From Paracoccus jeotgali (GTDB taxonomy: Bacteria; Pseudomonadota; Alphaproteobacteria; Rhodobacterales; Rhodobacteraceae), in contig NZ_CP025583.1 in assembly GCF_002865605.1 (NCBI RefSeq), positions 848,501-912,500 on the forward strand: 64,000 bases of DNA, written 5' to 3'. Position 1 is the first letter of the stretch, and each line of letters starts with the position of its first letter. The notes under the pieces were generated by a model that ran no database searches, was not told the DNA's origin, and worked only from the letters and a program-made list of their open reading frames with translations. Made by a program: the position numbers and the translations under genes. Positions 1 through 9,138 of the stretch are shown here, piece after piece.

Positions 1-2
1 AT

Positions 3-422
3 ATCGAGGAGGGTGGAACCGCTATGCGTTATGGCGTGGCGATCGGGCGTGGCGACCTCTACGAACCGGGTATCTATACGATACAGCGCAAGGTCGAGTG
101 GCCGCACTGGACCCCGACCCAGAACATGATCGAGCGGGAACCGGAGATTTATGCGCAGTTCGAGGGTGGTGTGGAACCCGGGCCCGAGAACGCGCTCGGA
201 TCGCGGGCCATGTACCTCTACGTCGGGGATCGCGACACATATTTGCGGATTCACGGTACCCCGTTTCCGCAAAGTATCGGCAGCCGAGCCAGCTCGGGTT
301 GCGTCAGGATGGTGATGGCGCACATCAACAGTCTCTATCCACGTGTCGAGATCGGCTCGACGGCGTATCTCTATTCGGCGGAAGGCAGCCTTGCGGCACC
401 AGAGGTTGGCGACCTGTGGTGA
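3..422 (+). CDS. L,D-transpeptidase (YkuD), C-terminal part, 5' truncated by window
   Basis: The reading frame is open to the left edge, so the true start lies outside the window; the ATG at 24 falls inside the domain. The YkuD signature is clear: a His in LRIHGTPFPQ is followed by SRASSGCVRM, which holds the catalytic Cys. Family members form 3-3 cross-links in peptidoglycan or anchor lipoproteins in the periplasm. The signal peptide is not visible. It lies just before a metal-resistance island that has a second YkuD gene at 3343. Confidence 0.85.
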   Translation: MEEGGTAMRYGVAIGRGDLYEPGIYTIQRKVEWPHWTPTQNMIEREPEIYAQFEGGVEPGPENALGSRAMYLYVGDRDTYLRIHGTPFPQSIGSRASSGCVRMVMAHINSLYPRVEIGSTAYLYSAEGSLAAPEVGDLW

Positions 423-458
423 TGCGCGCCGAGCGACGGATGCTGCCGTTCGCATTCG

Positions 459-743
459 TCAGGCCTGCGCCTGCCGACAGATAGCCGCTCCGTTTCTTGC
501 CCGAAGTGGCAGGAGCGTTGTCTCGACCTGACCGCGATGCTCGTACCAGTAACACCCGTCGTCAGGCAGCAGGCGGACGGTTGAGAGATCCTGACCGTCC
601 GCCGCCAATTCGAGAACGATCTCGGGAACGCCGGACTCGGGTTCAGTGGCAGGCAACTGGCCGACCTCCTGCGAGCCGCAGCTTGCGGTCAGAAAGAGTG
701 CGACGACAGCCATCTTCATCCGTGTCCGAGTAATACTCAGCAT
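459..743 (-). CDS. small putative lipoprotein
   Basis: This 94-residue protein has a short basic N-terminus, a hydrophobic stretch and a lipobox ending at Cys (LFLTASC), so it is probably lipidated and held in a membrane facing the periplasm. The rest is short, acidic and of no family I recognise. A GGAAGGA ribosome-binding site precedes the ATG at 743. It converges on the L,D-transpeptidase fragment and is divergent from the ATPase at 925. The LspA and Lnt genes in the neighbouring operon would process such a protein. Confidence 0.6.
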   Translation of the reverse strand: MLSITRTRMKMAVVALFLTASCGSQEVGQLPATEPESGVPEIVLELAADGQDLSTVRLLPDDGCYWYEHRGQVETTLLPLRARNGAAICRQAQA

Positions 744-861
744 TGTTGTTCCTTCCGCTTATGCCACTCCTCGCGACGGTTTTCATGGGTAGTGCTAAAA
801 CCGCACGGATCACCGCACTTTCTAGCAAAAATACAAACTGAAATACCACCGTATTTTGCTC

Positions 862-892
862 TTGAAGCTCTAGCTACTGTAGGGGCTATGTC
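862..892 (+). promoter_or_regulatory. MerR-type promoter/operator of the metal ATPase
   Basis: TTGAAG (862-867) and TATGTC (887-892) are separated by exactly 19 bp, the long spacer typical of MerR-activated promoters. The spacer CTCTAGCTACTGTAGGG carries an imperfect dyad like those bound by ZntR, CadR or PbrR. It lies 33 bp before the ATPase start. The likely activator is the MerR protein at 11489. Confidence 0.75.
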
Positions 893-924
893 ATGGTGAT
901 GCACCCGAATCCAGAGGTCCATTC

Positions 925-3279
925 ATGCCGTCCGACACCCATCACCACGATCACGATCATGCCGAAGACGACCAGGCAAACGGCGGCAACTGTTGCGGGA
1001 GCGCGGGAACGTGCGGCGACATCGAGCCGACGACGCCCGCGCCGACGGGCGGGCGCAGTTTTCAGGTGTCCGGCCTCGATTGCGCCGAGGAGGTCGCGAT
1101 CCTGAACAAGGTGGTTGGCCCGAAGATCGGCGGGGCCGAGCATCTCGCGTTCGACGTGATCAATGGACGGATGACTATTCTCGACAGCGCCAAGAGTGTA
1201 TCGGACGGCGAAATTGCAGAACTGGTCGCAAGCACCGGCATGACCGCCAAGCCCTGGGATGCCGAAAACGCGTCGGTCGACCAGGCGGCCCATCTTGCAC
1301 GACAGCGGCTGTTTACGGCGCTCAGTGGCGGCTTCTGGGCCGCGGGATTTCTGTGGCACATCATCGAGACCGGCATGGGGGGGGCACTCGGCCTCTTCGC
1401 AGGGCACGGCGAAGCGCCGATGCCACTGGTCGAGGCAGGGCTATTCGCGGTTGCGATCCTGTTCGGTGTCTGGCTCGTGGCACCCAAGGCATGGTCGTCC
1501 GCACGGAGGCTGTCGCCCGACATGAACCTGCTGATGGTGGTCGCGGTGGCCGGTGCCATAGGGCTTGGCGAATTCTTCGAGGCGGCGACGGTTGCGTTCT
1601 TCTTCTCGCTCTCGCTCTACCTCGAAAGCTGGAGCGTCGGGCGTGCGAGGAATGCGGTCTCGGCGCTCTTGGATCTTGCACCACCGACGGCGCGCGTGAT
1701 CCGCGAAGACGGAAGCGAGGCCGACGTTCCGGCGGCTCAAGTCGCCGTAGGCTCAAGCTTCATAGTACGCGGTGGCGACCGTATCCCCCTCGATGGTGAG
1801 GTGACGGACGGCGCGGGCGCGGTCGATCAGGCGCCAATCACCGGAGAGAGTGCGCTGGTCCCAAAGGAACGAGGCGACGAAGTCTATGCCGGCACGATCA
1901 ACGGCGAAGGCACATTGACGGTGCGCGCCACGAAGGCCGCCTCGGACACCGTCTTGGCCAAGATCATCCGCATGGTCGGCGACGCCCATGCCCGCCGCGC
2001 GCCGGTGGAGCAATGGGTGGCGAAGTTCGCCCGCATCTACACGCCTATCGTCATGGCTCTCGCCATTGCAATTGCCCTGCTGCCGCCGCTCATTTTCGGT
2101 GGGGCCTGGGATTATTGGTTCTACAATGCACTCGTACTGCTAGTGATCGCCTGCCCGTGTGCTCTGGTCATCTCGACACCGGTCTCCATCGTCGCCGCAC
2201 TCACCGCCTCAGCGCGGGCCGGAGTGCTGATCAAGGGCGGTGCATATGTTGAGGCACCGGGCAAGACCACTGCACTGGCCATGGACAAGACCGGCACGAT
2301 CACCATGGGCGTGCCCGAGGTGGCGGCGGTGCATCCGCTGGGTAGAGCATCGGCGCAGGATCTGATGAGCCTCGCCGCGGGGCTCGAGGCACGTTCCTCG
2401 CATCCCTTGGCGCGCGCCATTCTCGCGCGGGCAGAAGCCGACGGCATCAAGGTGTCCGCCGCAGAAGATACCCGAACCGTTCCTGGTAGGGGACTTGAAG
2501 GACGCACTGACGGCCGGTCGATCTGGCTAGGGTCGGACCGGTTTGCCGAGGAGAAGGGTTTCGGCGACGCCATTCCGAAGGATTTGCGCGACCGCATCGA
2601 AGGGGCTGGCAGCACCCTTGTTGCCGTGGGCGACGACACCGGCGTGACCGGCATCCTGGAATTGCGCGACCGTATCCGCCCCGACGCCGAGGGCATCGTG
2701 GCACAGCTCCACGCGCAAGGCGTGAAGACCATCGTCATGCTGACGGGCGATAACGAGCGGACGGCGCGCGCCGTTGCAGCCGAGGTCGGCATCGACGAGG
2801 TCCGCGCCGAGCTTCTGCCCGAAGACAAAGTGACAGCCATCGAAGAACTGGTCGAAACGCATGACATGGTGGCCATGATCGGCGACGGGGTGAACGACGC
2901 CCCCGCCATGGCGCGGGCGCATTACGCCATCGCGATGGGTGCTGTTGGTTCGGACGCGGCAATCGAGACTGCGGATATTGCCCTGATGACCGACGACCTC
3001 GGCAAGGTGCCTTGGCTGATCGGTCATTCGCGCCGGACAATGTCGATTATCCATCAGAACATCGGTATTTCCTTGGCGACCAAGGGCGTTTTCGTTGTCG
3101 CTACCGCGTTTGGAGTGGCATCGATGTGGGGCGCTATTGCAGCCGACGTAGGAGTGTCATTGCTGGTGGTGGCCAACGCCCTGCGCCTGCTGAACAGCCA
3201 AGAGGCTAAGGCGCCGCCGTCCGGCGGTGAACAGGTTGGCCCACAAATGGCAAAGGCCGCGCTTGCCCACGGACATTGA
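925..3279 (+). CDS. zntA: P1B-type heavy-metal ATPase (Zn/Cd/Pb exporter)
   Basis: It pumps soft divalent cations out of the cytoplasm using ATP. The 784-aa protein has a His/Cys-rich N-tail (HHHDHDH and NCCGSAGTC). A heavy-metal-associated domain follows in which the usual CxxC is LDCAEE, an acidic variant known in Zn/Cd pumps. The CPC membrane motif is CPCALVISTPV, the form of Zn/Cd/Pb pumps and not of CopA. DKTGTIT phosphorylation, SHPLA, TGDN and GDGVNDAPA motifs are intact, and the last helices keep the Asp of ADVGVSLLVVANALRLL. An RBS precedes the ATG. A MerR-type promoter lies directly upstream and an L,D-transpeptidase follows. The gene symbol is a family-level guess; cadA would fit equally. 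Confidence 0.95.
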   Translation: MPSDTHHHDHDHAEDDQANGGNCCGSAGTCGDIEPTTPAPTGGRSFQVSGLDCAEEVAILNKVVGPKIGGAEHLAFDVINGRMTILDSAKSVSDGEIAELVASTGMTAKPWDAENASVDQAAHLARQRLFTALSGGFWAAGFLWHIIETGMGGALGLFAGHGEAPMPLVEAGLFAVAILFGVWLVAPKAWSSARRLSPDMNLLMVVAVAGAIGLGEFFEAATVAFFFSLSLYLESWSVGRARNAVSALLDLAPPTARVIREDGSEADVPAAQVAVGSSFIVRGGDRIPLDGEVTDGAGAVDQAPITGESALVPKERGDEVYAGTINGEGTLTVRATKAASDTVLAKIIRMVGDAHARRAPVEQWVAKFARIYTPIVMALAIAIALLPPLIFGGAWDYWFYNALVLLVIACPCALVISTPVSIVAALTASARAGVLIKGGAYVEAPGKTTALAMDKTGTITMGVPEVAAVHPLGRASAQDLMSLAAGLEARSSHPLARAILARAEADGIKVSAAEDTRTVPGRGLEGRTDGRSIWLGSDRFAEEKGFGDAIPKDLRDRIEGAGSTLVAVGDDTGVTGILELRDRIRPDAEGIVAQLHAQGVKTIVMLTGDNERTARAVAAEVGIDEVRAELLPEDKVTAIEELVETHDMVAMIGDGVNDAPAMARAHYAIAMGAVGSDAAIETADIALMTDDLGKVPWLIGHSRRTMSIIHQNIGISLATKGVFVVATAFGVASMWGAIAADVGVSLLVVANALRLLNSQEAKAPPSGGEQVGPQMAKAALAHGH

Positions 3280-3342
3280 TCACGCAGCATTTGCAAGGTA
3301 ACGTAATGTCCATATCAGACCTCACGAAAGAGGCATCGAGCA

Positions 3343-3855
3343 GTGAAAACCATCCGATTTCCCCGCCGCGCCGTCCTGTTAGGCGGGCTGGCAGCGTTTT
3401 TGTCCGGCTGTGCCAGCAAGTTCCGCAGCTATGGCGGACCCGAGGTGACCCGTGTTCGGCTCTACAAGGGGCAGCGCTTGCTTGTTCTCGACGGAGCCGA
3501 TCGAGTATTGCAAACCTATCCGGTCGGACTGGGTTTCGCGCCCGAAGGTCACAAGCAATTCGAGGGAGACGGTCGGACCCCGGAGGGCAACTACGTTGTC
3601 GATAAGCGCAACCCTGAAAGCACTTATCATCTTTCGGTTGGCATCTCTTATCCGAATGAGGCCGACATCGCTTTTGCCGAGGCGCAGGGCCGATCCCCCG
3701 GGGGCGACATCTTCATCCATGGTGGTCCACGACCCGGCATCGACCCAACGGACGTCCGCGACTGGACAGCTGGCTGCATCGCGGTCACAGATCGGCAGAT
3801 CGAGGACATCTATGCAATGGTGAAGGACGGAACACCTATCCACATCTTTGCATGA
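3343..3855 (+). CDS. lipoprotein L,D-transpeptidase (YkuD family)
   Basis: This 170-aa protein has an Arg-rich N-terminus, a hydrophobic stretch and a lipobox (FLSGCASK), so it is probably a membrane-anchored periplasmic enzyme. The YkuD core shows IHGGPRP and DWTAGCIAVTD, giving the catalytic His and Cys. It is expected to cross-link peptidoglycan or attach proteins to it. The start is a GTG at 3343 with an AAAGAGG box upstream. It lies 63 bp behind the ATPase and probably shares its metal-inducible promoter. Its 3' end overlaps the convergent lnt gene by 20 bp. Confidence 0.88.
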   Translation: MKTIRFPRRAVLLGGLAAFLSGCASKFRSYGGPEVTRVRLYKGQRLLVLDGADRVLQTYPVGLGFAPEGHKQFEGDGRTPEGNYVVDKRNPESTYHLSVGISYPNEADIAFAEAQGRSPGGDIFIHGGPRPGIDPTDVRDWTAGCIAVTDRQIEDIYAMVKDGTPIHIFA

Positions 3856-5413
3856 CGGTGTTTCTCATGCGGCGGTAGCGCGCCGTCGCATTGGTCGCCA
3901 TTGCCCAGCTCCACGAAGCCAAGATGAGCGCCAGCAGCATCCAGTCCCCGAAGCTCGCGTAGAGTGTCGGCGGTCGCGCGGAGGGCAGGCTAGCGTCGAT
4001 GATGCCCGTTTCGCCGGTATCGAGCCGCGCAACGATCTCTCCGTTCGCGTCGATGACCGCGGAGATGCCCGTATTCGCGGCTCGGATGACAGGAAGGCCT
4101 TCCTCTACGGCGCGCATCCGTGCGGAAGCCAGATGCTGCTCCGGTCCGATGCTGGTGCCGAACCAGGCGTCGTTCGTCGCGTTGAAAATCCAGTCAGGTC
4201 GGAACAGGTCGTCGACCACATGGCCTGGGAAGATGATCTCATAGCAGATCGCTAGGGCGACCAGCGGCACACCCGGAAGTGCAAGCGTTCGTGGGCCCGG
4301 TCCGGGCGTAAAGTCGCCGAGCCCCGCCGTCAGCCGCTCGATGGGCAACCAGCCGCGGAATGGCACATATTCGCCGAAGGGTACGAGATGATGTTTCGCG
4401 TATCCGGTCAGGATTCTGCCGATCGCGCCAAAAGCCTAGACCGTGTTGCAATATCGGGTGCCATCTTCGCTCGGTACACGGTCCGGCACACCGGTGAGCA
4501 GCACCCTGCCGTCTGGTAGCGCAGCGGCAATGCGATCCCGTGCCTCCGTATCCTCATCGAGGAAACCCGGAGAGGCGGTTTCCGGCCAAAGAAGAACGTC
4601 GAAATCGCCGGGCTGGGTTGAAAGCTCAAGATAGCGCGCGAAGGTCGCCTCGCGGTTCTCGGGCGCCCATTTCTCCTCTTGTGGAATGTTGCCCTGGACG
4701 ATGCGCAGGTCGACACCGGGTGGCTGTTGTGCATCCGACTGGAGGCGAAGCGTGCCGACAGCCCACATCGTCGCGATGCCCGCCAGCGCCATGAGCGAAA
4801 CGGTCAATCGTTGCCGCCCGGACGCCATGACAGCCGCGCCGGGAAGTGCCGCGACGAACACGGTGAGAAAGCTTAGCCCATAGCTTCCGACCCAGGCGGC
4901 GGGTTGGCGAGGAGCGGCGTAATCGACCAAAGCGTAGCCGGCGAGGTTCCATGGAAAACCTGTCAGAACGTGACCGCGCAACCACTCGGCCACGGTCCAG
5001 GAGGTCGCGAACAGGAGGCAGGCCAAGAGACTGCCCATGGCTCCACGCCGCGCGATTTCGGCGAAAAGCGCGGCGGCAATGGCCGGGAAAATCGCGAGAC
5101 CTGCGGACAATCCCGCGACGGCCGGGATCGCCATCGCCCCGAACCGCTCGGCCTCGACGTAGAAACTCTCTGCAATCCACGAAATCCCGAAACCGAACTG
5201 GCCGAGACCAAACGCCCAGCCGACGAGGAAAGCGCGCCCGAAGGAGAGATCGCGAAGCCCGACAAACAACGCGGAATAGGCAACGGGAACAAGCAGGAGA
5301 ATCGAAAGAGGCGGGAAAGTCAGAACCGTCAGCGCCCCGGCGGCGAAACCAAGCGTCATCCGCGAAAGCAAACAGGGGCGCAGAGCGATGCGGTTCAGAA
5401 TTTCCGTCTTCAC
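3836..5413 (-). pseudogene. lnt: apolipoprotein N-acyltransferase interrupted by an in-frame amber codon
   Basis: Lnt adds the third acyl chain to lipoproteins in the inner membrane. From a GTG at 5413, overlapping the lspA stop as GTGA, the frame codes for several hydrophobic helices and then the nitrilase domain. The catalytic Glu (LLWPETAS) is present, then a TAG at 4438-4436 stops translation near residue 326. Reading on in the same frame gives the catalytic Lys (AKHHLVPFGEYVP) and Cys (ICYEIIFP), and the protein ends normally at about 525 residues. So this is one nonsense change, not a frameshift. It could be a true null, a suppressed codon or a sequence error. The truncated product would lack Lys and Cys and be inactive. 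Confidence 0.85.
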
Positions 5414-5883
5414 GACTTGATCGGACGCCGCGCGCTGATCCATGGCGCGGCGAGCAAGAGCCCTACGCCACTGACGACAAATACATCGGCCATGTTGAAG
5501 GCAGGCCAATGTGTTGTGCCAATGTAGAAATCGAGAAAGTCTGTTACAGCCCGATAGCGCACACGATCGATGACATTGCCCAGCGCTCCGCCAATGATCG
5601 CGCCGTAGGCAAGTGTTTCGGCCGCATTTTCGACGCGAAACAGCATGACAGCAAGCCAAACACAGATGGCAAGAGCGAGAGCGGTGAGGCTCCACCACGG
5701 CGCGCCGCCCAGCATCCCGAAAGTCACGCCGTCATTACGAGAAAAGACGAGGTTGAATCCCGGAAACACGGAAATCCCGGCGCTAAAAGTGGCGGCATTC
5801 GCAACGACAATGGCTTTGGTGATCTGATCGATTGCGAACGCAGCAAGCGCGGCAAAGACGCCGATCACTTTGGGTAGTGACAT
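5410..5883 (-). CDS. lspA: lipoprotein signal peptidase II
   Basis: This inner-membrane aspartyl protease cleaves prolipoproteins before the lipidated Cys. The product is about 157 aa with four hydrophobic helices. The catalytic Asp residues lie in GNVIDRVRY and FNMADVFVV, and the FSRNDGVTFGML segment is also typical. The ATG at 5883 is preferred over one at 5904 because a GGGGTGAGG box precedes it and it clears the ZIP stop. It is followed by lnt with a 4-bp overlap. LspA copies are common in mobile metal-resistance clusters, so this may be an accessory copy. Confidence 0.93.
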   Translation of the reverse strand: MSLPKVIGVFAALAAFAIDQITKAIVVANAATFSAGISVFPGFNLVFSRNDGVTFGMLGGAPWWSLTALALAICVWLAVMLFRVENAAETLAYGAIIGGALGNVIDRVRYRAVTDFLDFYIGTTHWPAFNMADVFVVSGVGLLLAAPWISARRPIKS

Positions 5884-5887
5884 TGCC

Positions 5888-6670
5888 TCACCCCAACCAG
5901 ACATCGAGAAACAGCATCAGAACGAGCCCGACAGCCAGGCCGAGCGTCGCCCTGTTCTGATAGCCGCTGCGATGGGTTTCGGGGATAATCTCGTGGCTGA
6001 TGACGTAGAGCATTGCGCCCGCGGCAAAGGCCAGTCCCCATGGAAGCAGCGGTTCCGACAGTGTGATGATGCCGGCCCCGAGCAGACCGCCAATCGGCTC
6101 GACCATGCCAGTCAGCGCCGCAATGCCCCAGGCGCGCAGCTTCGGATATCCCTCGCCCAGCAGCGACACCGCGACGGCCAATCCTTCGGGCGCGTTCTGC
6201 AAGCCGATGCCGATGGCGAGTGGGAGGCCACCTTCCATGCCACCGGAGCCGAACCCGACCCCGACCGCGAGACCCTCGGGAAAGTTGTGGATCGTGATCG
6301 CGATGATGAACAGCCAGACCCGCCGCAATGACGCCGCTTCGGGCCCTTCGCGTCCCGTCTTGAAATGCTCGTGCGGCAGCTTTTCGTTCATCAGGGCGAC
6401 AGCCCCCATGCCCAGAAGGATCGAGACGCATACGATGGCCGCAGGCATCGCGCCGTTCTCGAACATCGGCTCTGCGGCATCTAATGCCGGGATGATCAGC
6501 GAAAAGAACGAGGCTGACAGCATGACACCGGCAGCGAAGCCGAGCGACAGATCGCGCGTGGCCCGGGACGGGATGCGCCCGAACAGCACGGGAGCTGCTC
6601 CGACTGCCGTGAGCGAACCGGCGGCGAGACTTCCGAGAAAGCCGAGCATTATCGGGGACAGATTTTCCAT
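5888..6670 (-). CDS. ZIP-family metal transporter
   Basis: This 260-aa polytopic membrane protein belongs to the ZIP/GufA group, which moves Zn and related divalent metals toward the cytoplasm. Both signature motifs of the binuclear metal site are present, HNFPEGLAVG and QNAPEGLAVA, along with the later HEIIPE. The loop before the first motif carries NEKLPHEHFKTG with two His residues. It is gene eight of the ten-gene operon, 4 bp before lspA. An uptake-type carrier beside an exporter suggests metal balance and not only detoxification. Confidence 0.92.
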   Translation of the reverse strand: MENLSPIMLGFLGSLAAGSLTAVGAAPVLFGRIPSRATRDLSLGFAAGVMLSASFFSLIIPALDAAEPMFENGAMPAAIVCVSILLGMGAVALMNEKLPHEHFKTGREGPEAASLRRVWLFIIAITIHNFPEGLAVGVGFGSGGMEGGLPLAIGIGLQNAPEGLAVAVSLLGEGYPKLRAWGIAALTGMVEPIGGLLGAGIITLSEPLLPWGLAFAAGAMLYVISHEIIPETHRSGYQNRATLGLAVGLVLMLFLDVWLG

Positions 6671-6682
6671 GGGCGGGCCAGA

Positions 6683-7138
6683 TTATCCTTCGGCGTAGCT
6701 TGAAAAGACTTCCGTCGCCCCGTCCTCGCGGATGAGGAAGACATCATAGGCTTCGCGGTCATCCTCAGGCCCCATACCGGGCGAGCCATAGGGCATCCCC
6801 GGAACGGCGAGGCCTACGGCGTCCGGGCGCTCCTCGAGAAGGCGGCGGATGTCAGCGGCCGGGACATGGCCCTCGATCACGTAGCCATCAATGAGCGCGG
6901 TGTGGCAGGAGACCATGCGCTGCGGCACGCCGTTGTCGAGCTTGAAGCGAACCAGCGATCCACCGAACATGTCCTGGCCGGTCGGCGCAAAACCGTTTTC
7001 TTCGAGATGGTTCATCCACGAGAGGCAGCAGCCGCATCCGTTCGTCTTGCGGACGTCGATCGCCGTTGCCTCTGCGAGGGCCTGTGCCGCCGGGGAAAGG
7101 GCGAGCGTGATGGCCAGAGCTTGGGTCATGCGTTTCAT
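6683..7138 (-). CDS. DUF411 periplasmic metal-binding protein
   Basis: The 151-aa protein has a cleavable signal peptide ending near ALAEA. It then carries the DUF411 hallmark TNGCGCCLSW, followed by SCHTALIDGYVIEGHVP with conserved Cys and His, and a PGMPYGSPGM loop. DUF411 proteins occur in copper and silver resistance clusters and are thought to bind copper, but their exact role is unsettled. It lies between the M23 peptidase and the ZIP gene. Confidence 0.88.
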   Translation of the reverse strand: MKRMTQALAITLALSPAAQALAEATAIDVRKTNGCGCCLSWMNHLEENGFAPTGQDMFGGSLVRFKLDNGVPQRMVSCHTALIDGYVIEGHVPAADIRRLLEERPDAVGLAVPGMPYGSPGMGPEDDREAYDVFLIREDGATEVFSSYAEG

Positions 7139-7141
7139 GGA

Positions 7142-8515
7142 TCAGAGCCTTTCGGTTATCGTTTCGGCAATCTCGCTGCCGAGGTTTTCATTCAGAAGCG
7201 CCCGCGCCTCGGCCAGACGCGAGAGCGCGGCGGTATCATCCGCTTCGCGCTCGGCTGCTTCGGCGAGCCGGTCGTCAGAGAGGGGGTCAGTCGGGCGCCC
7301 ATCCACGAGCACCTCATAGTGCAGGTTCGGACCTGTCGCCGTGCCAGTCGCGCCGACGCGGCCGATCACGTCTCCCGCCGCAACGCGTTGGCCTTGTGCC
7401 AAGTCTTCCGGCACGGCGCTCAGATGCGCGTAGCGCGTCATGGTGTCGGAGCCGTGCAAGATTTCGACCACGCGACCATATCCGCCGCGCCAGCCGATGA
7501 AATTGACCCGCCCCGGTGCCGTCGCTTGAACCGGTGTCCCACGTGCCGCTGCGAAATCGACGCCGGTGTGCATCCGGACGTTGCCAAAGACCGGATGCGT
7601 GCGGCGTCCGAACACCGAGCTCAGGCGCGCACCCTCGACCGGCTGTGCGAAGACGCGCAGCACCTCGCCATCGACGTAGATCGTCGCCTGACCGCTGCCG
7701 TCGTCCGGCCATACGATCTCGTAAAGCGAACCGCCGATCTCCAGTGCGGCGAAGGCGAGTTCGGGCTGTCCGATCCTGTCCTCGCCGACCCGCGCCTCAC
7801 GCCAGAGAAGCCTTAGTGCTTCGCCGCCGGCCATCTCGCGGCGGAAATCCACGGTCCCACCCAGCATCTGCGCAAGGTCCACGGAAAAACGGGCGGGTAT
7901 GCCGGCTTCGTCGAGTGCCGCGAAGATCGAGCTGTCGATCACGGCTTTGCCGGCAAGGGTTACGATTTCCGGATCCGGAGTCACGACCTGTGTGGACAAC
8001 TGCTCGCCGAAAACCACCTCGATCCGAACCCCGTCCTCGACGGCAAGTGAGACGGTGCGGGGGCTGCCGTCCATGGTCGAAGCGACAGTGACCGAGTGCC
8101 CCGGCCGCAGCCGTCGCAGATCGTATTCCGCGCCAAGCGCGAGGGCAACTTCGGCTCTGTCAGAAGCCGCAAGTCCAGCTTCGGACAGCAAGAAATCGAG
8201 CGTCTCGCCTGGTGCAATGTCGCGCGACCACGTCGACAGCGGTGGCTCGATCGCCCTTACCGGCCTGTCGGCAAACGCGACCTGCAGAAGGGGCAGCGGG
8301 CTGAGGTCGGATGCATCGTCTGCCCATGCCGCCGCGGGCAGCATCACGGGGATGTCAACGTTCTGGGGGGCTTCAGGACCTTGGGGCATCCAGCTACCTG
8401 CCTGGGCAAGTTCCGGCGGCACGGGTTCTTTCGACAAAAGATCGGAGATCGCGATAGCTGCCCCGGGAACCGTCCCCGCAATTGCGACACAAGCCGCCAA
8501 AGTTCTGAGCCTCAT
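7142..8515 (-). CDS. M23-family (LytM) peptidoglycan endopeptidase or LytM-like regulator
   Basis: The ATG at 8515 overlaps the upstream SCO stop as ATGA and opens with a signal-anchor (MRLRTLAACVAIAG). A middle domain typical of M23 proteins precedes the LytM domain in the last 150 residues. There HTGVDF supplies zinc ligands and RYAHLS a further His. The final HxH motif reads GPNLHYEV, with Asn replacing the first His. That His is catalytic in studied LytM enzymes, so activity may be lost, as in EnvC-type regulators. Its place in a copper/thiol operon suggests wall remodelling during metal stress. Confidence 0.85.
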   Translation of the reverse strand: MRLRTLAACVAIAGTVPGAAIAISDLLSKEPVPPELAQAGSWMPQGPEAPQNVDIPVMLPAAAWADDASDLSPLPLLQVAFADRPVRAIEPPLSTWSRDIAPGETLDFLLSEAGLAASDRAEVALALGAEYDLRRLRPGHSVTVASTMDGSPRTVSLAVEDGVRIEVVFGEQLSTQVVTPDPEIVTLAGKAVIDSSIFAALDEAGIPARFSVDLAQMLGGTVDFRREMAGGEALRLLWREARVGEDRIGQPELAFAALEIGGSLYEIVWPDDGSGQATIYVDGEVLRVFAQPVEGARLSSVFGRRTHPVFGNVRMHTGVDFAAARGTPVQATAPGRVNFIGWRGGYGRVVEILHGSDTMTRYAHLSAVPEDLAQGQRVAAGDVIGRVGATGTATGPNLHYEVLVDGRPTDPLSDDRLAEAAEREADDTAALSRLAEARALLNENLGSEIAETITERL

Positions 8516-9138
8516 GTCGCCCCCTCCATTTCTTCTTCCAGCGCGCGGCGAATTTTCGGCACCGCGAATTCTCTGGGTTCGTGATAGTCGATCATGGTGA
8601 CGAACCGCCCAGAGGCTGCGAACAGGAAGACGCTCGCGCTGTGGTTCATCGTGTAATCGCCGCTCTCCGTCGGCACCCTTTCGTAGGTGGCGTGGAAGCC
8701 GTCCGCGACGCGCGCTATCTGCTCCTCCGGCCCCGTCCAGCCGCGAATCGCCGGATGGAAGTAGCCGACATATTCGGCCATCGTTTCGACAGTGTCGCGC
8801 TCGGGATCGACCGTGATGAAAACCACGTTCATCTCGTCGGCCTCGTCTCCCAGATCGTCGAGCCATCCCGAAATGTCCGAGAGCGTGGTCGGGCAGACAT
8901 CGGGACAGTAGGTGAAGCCGAAGAACGCCATCGTCGGTCGCCCGATCAGGGTTTCCGGCCCGACCGCGTTGCCCTCATGATCCGTCAGACGGAAATCCAT
9001 CGCGGTCAGAGCCACAGGCCGCTGCCCGATAGGCTCAGGTCCACCGGGGCCATCGACCTGCCACCAACCGGCAAAGAGCATCAGGGCGACCACCCCGACA
9101 CCAGCCGCGCCGTACCCTAGGATCGCCCGTCGCCGCAT
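8512..9138 (-). CDS. SCO1/SenC-family copper chaperone
   Basis: This 208-aa membrane-anchored thioredoxin-fold protein delivers copper to the CuA site of cytochrome oxidase or acts as a thiol reductase. The N-terminal helix follows MRRR. FGFTYCPDVCPTT supplies the two Cu-binding Cys, and the His lies in TMNHSASVF. The start overlaps the upstream PCuAC stop (TGATG) and the end overlaps M23 (ATGA), so translation is coupled. A second SCO gene opens the same operon. Confidence 0.93.
   Translation of the reverse strand: MRRRAILGYGAAGVGVVALMLFAGWWQVDGPGGPEPIGQRPVALTAMDFRLTDHEGNAVGPETLIGRPTMAFFGFTYCPDVCPTTLSDISGWLDDLGDEADEMNVVFITVDPERDTVETMAEYVGYFHPAIRGWTGPEEQIARVADGFHATYERVPTESGDYTMNHSASVFLFAASGRFVTMIDYHEPREFAVPKIRRALEEEMEGAT

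Noticed and set aside
3836..4366. Separate small nitrilase-like gene
   Set aside because: It is in the same frame as the upstream part of lnt and only separated by the TAG at 4436-4438, so it is the 3' part of one gene.
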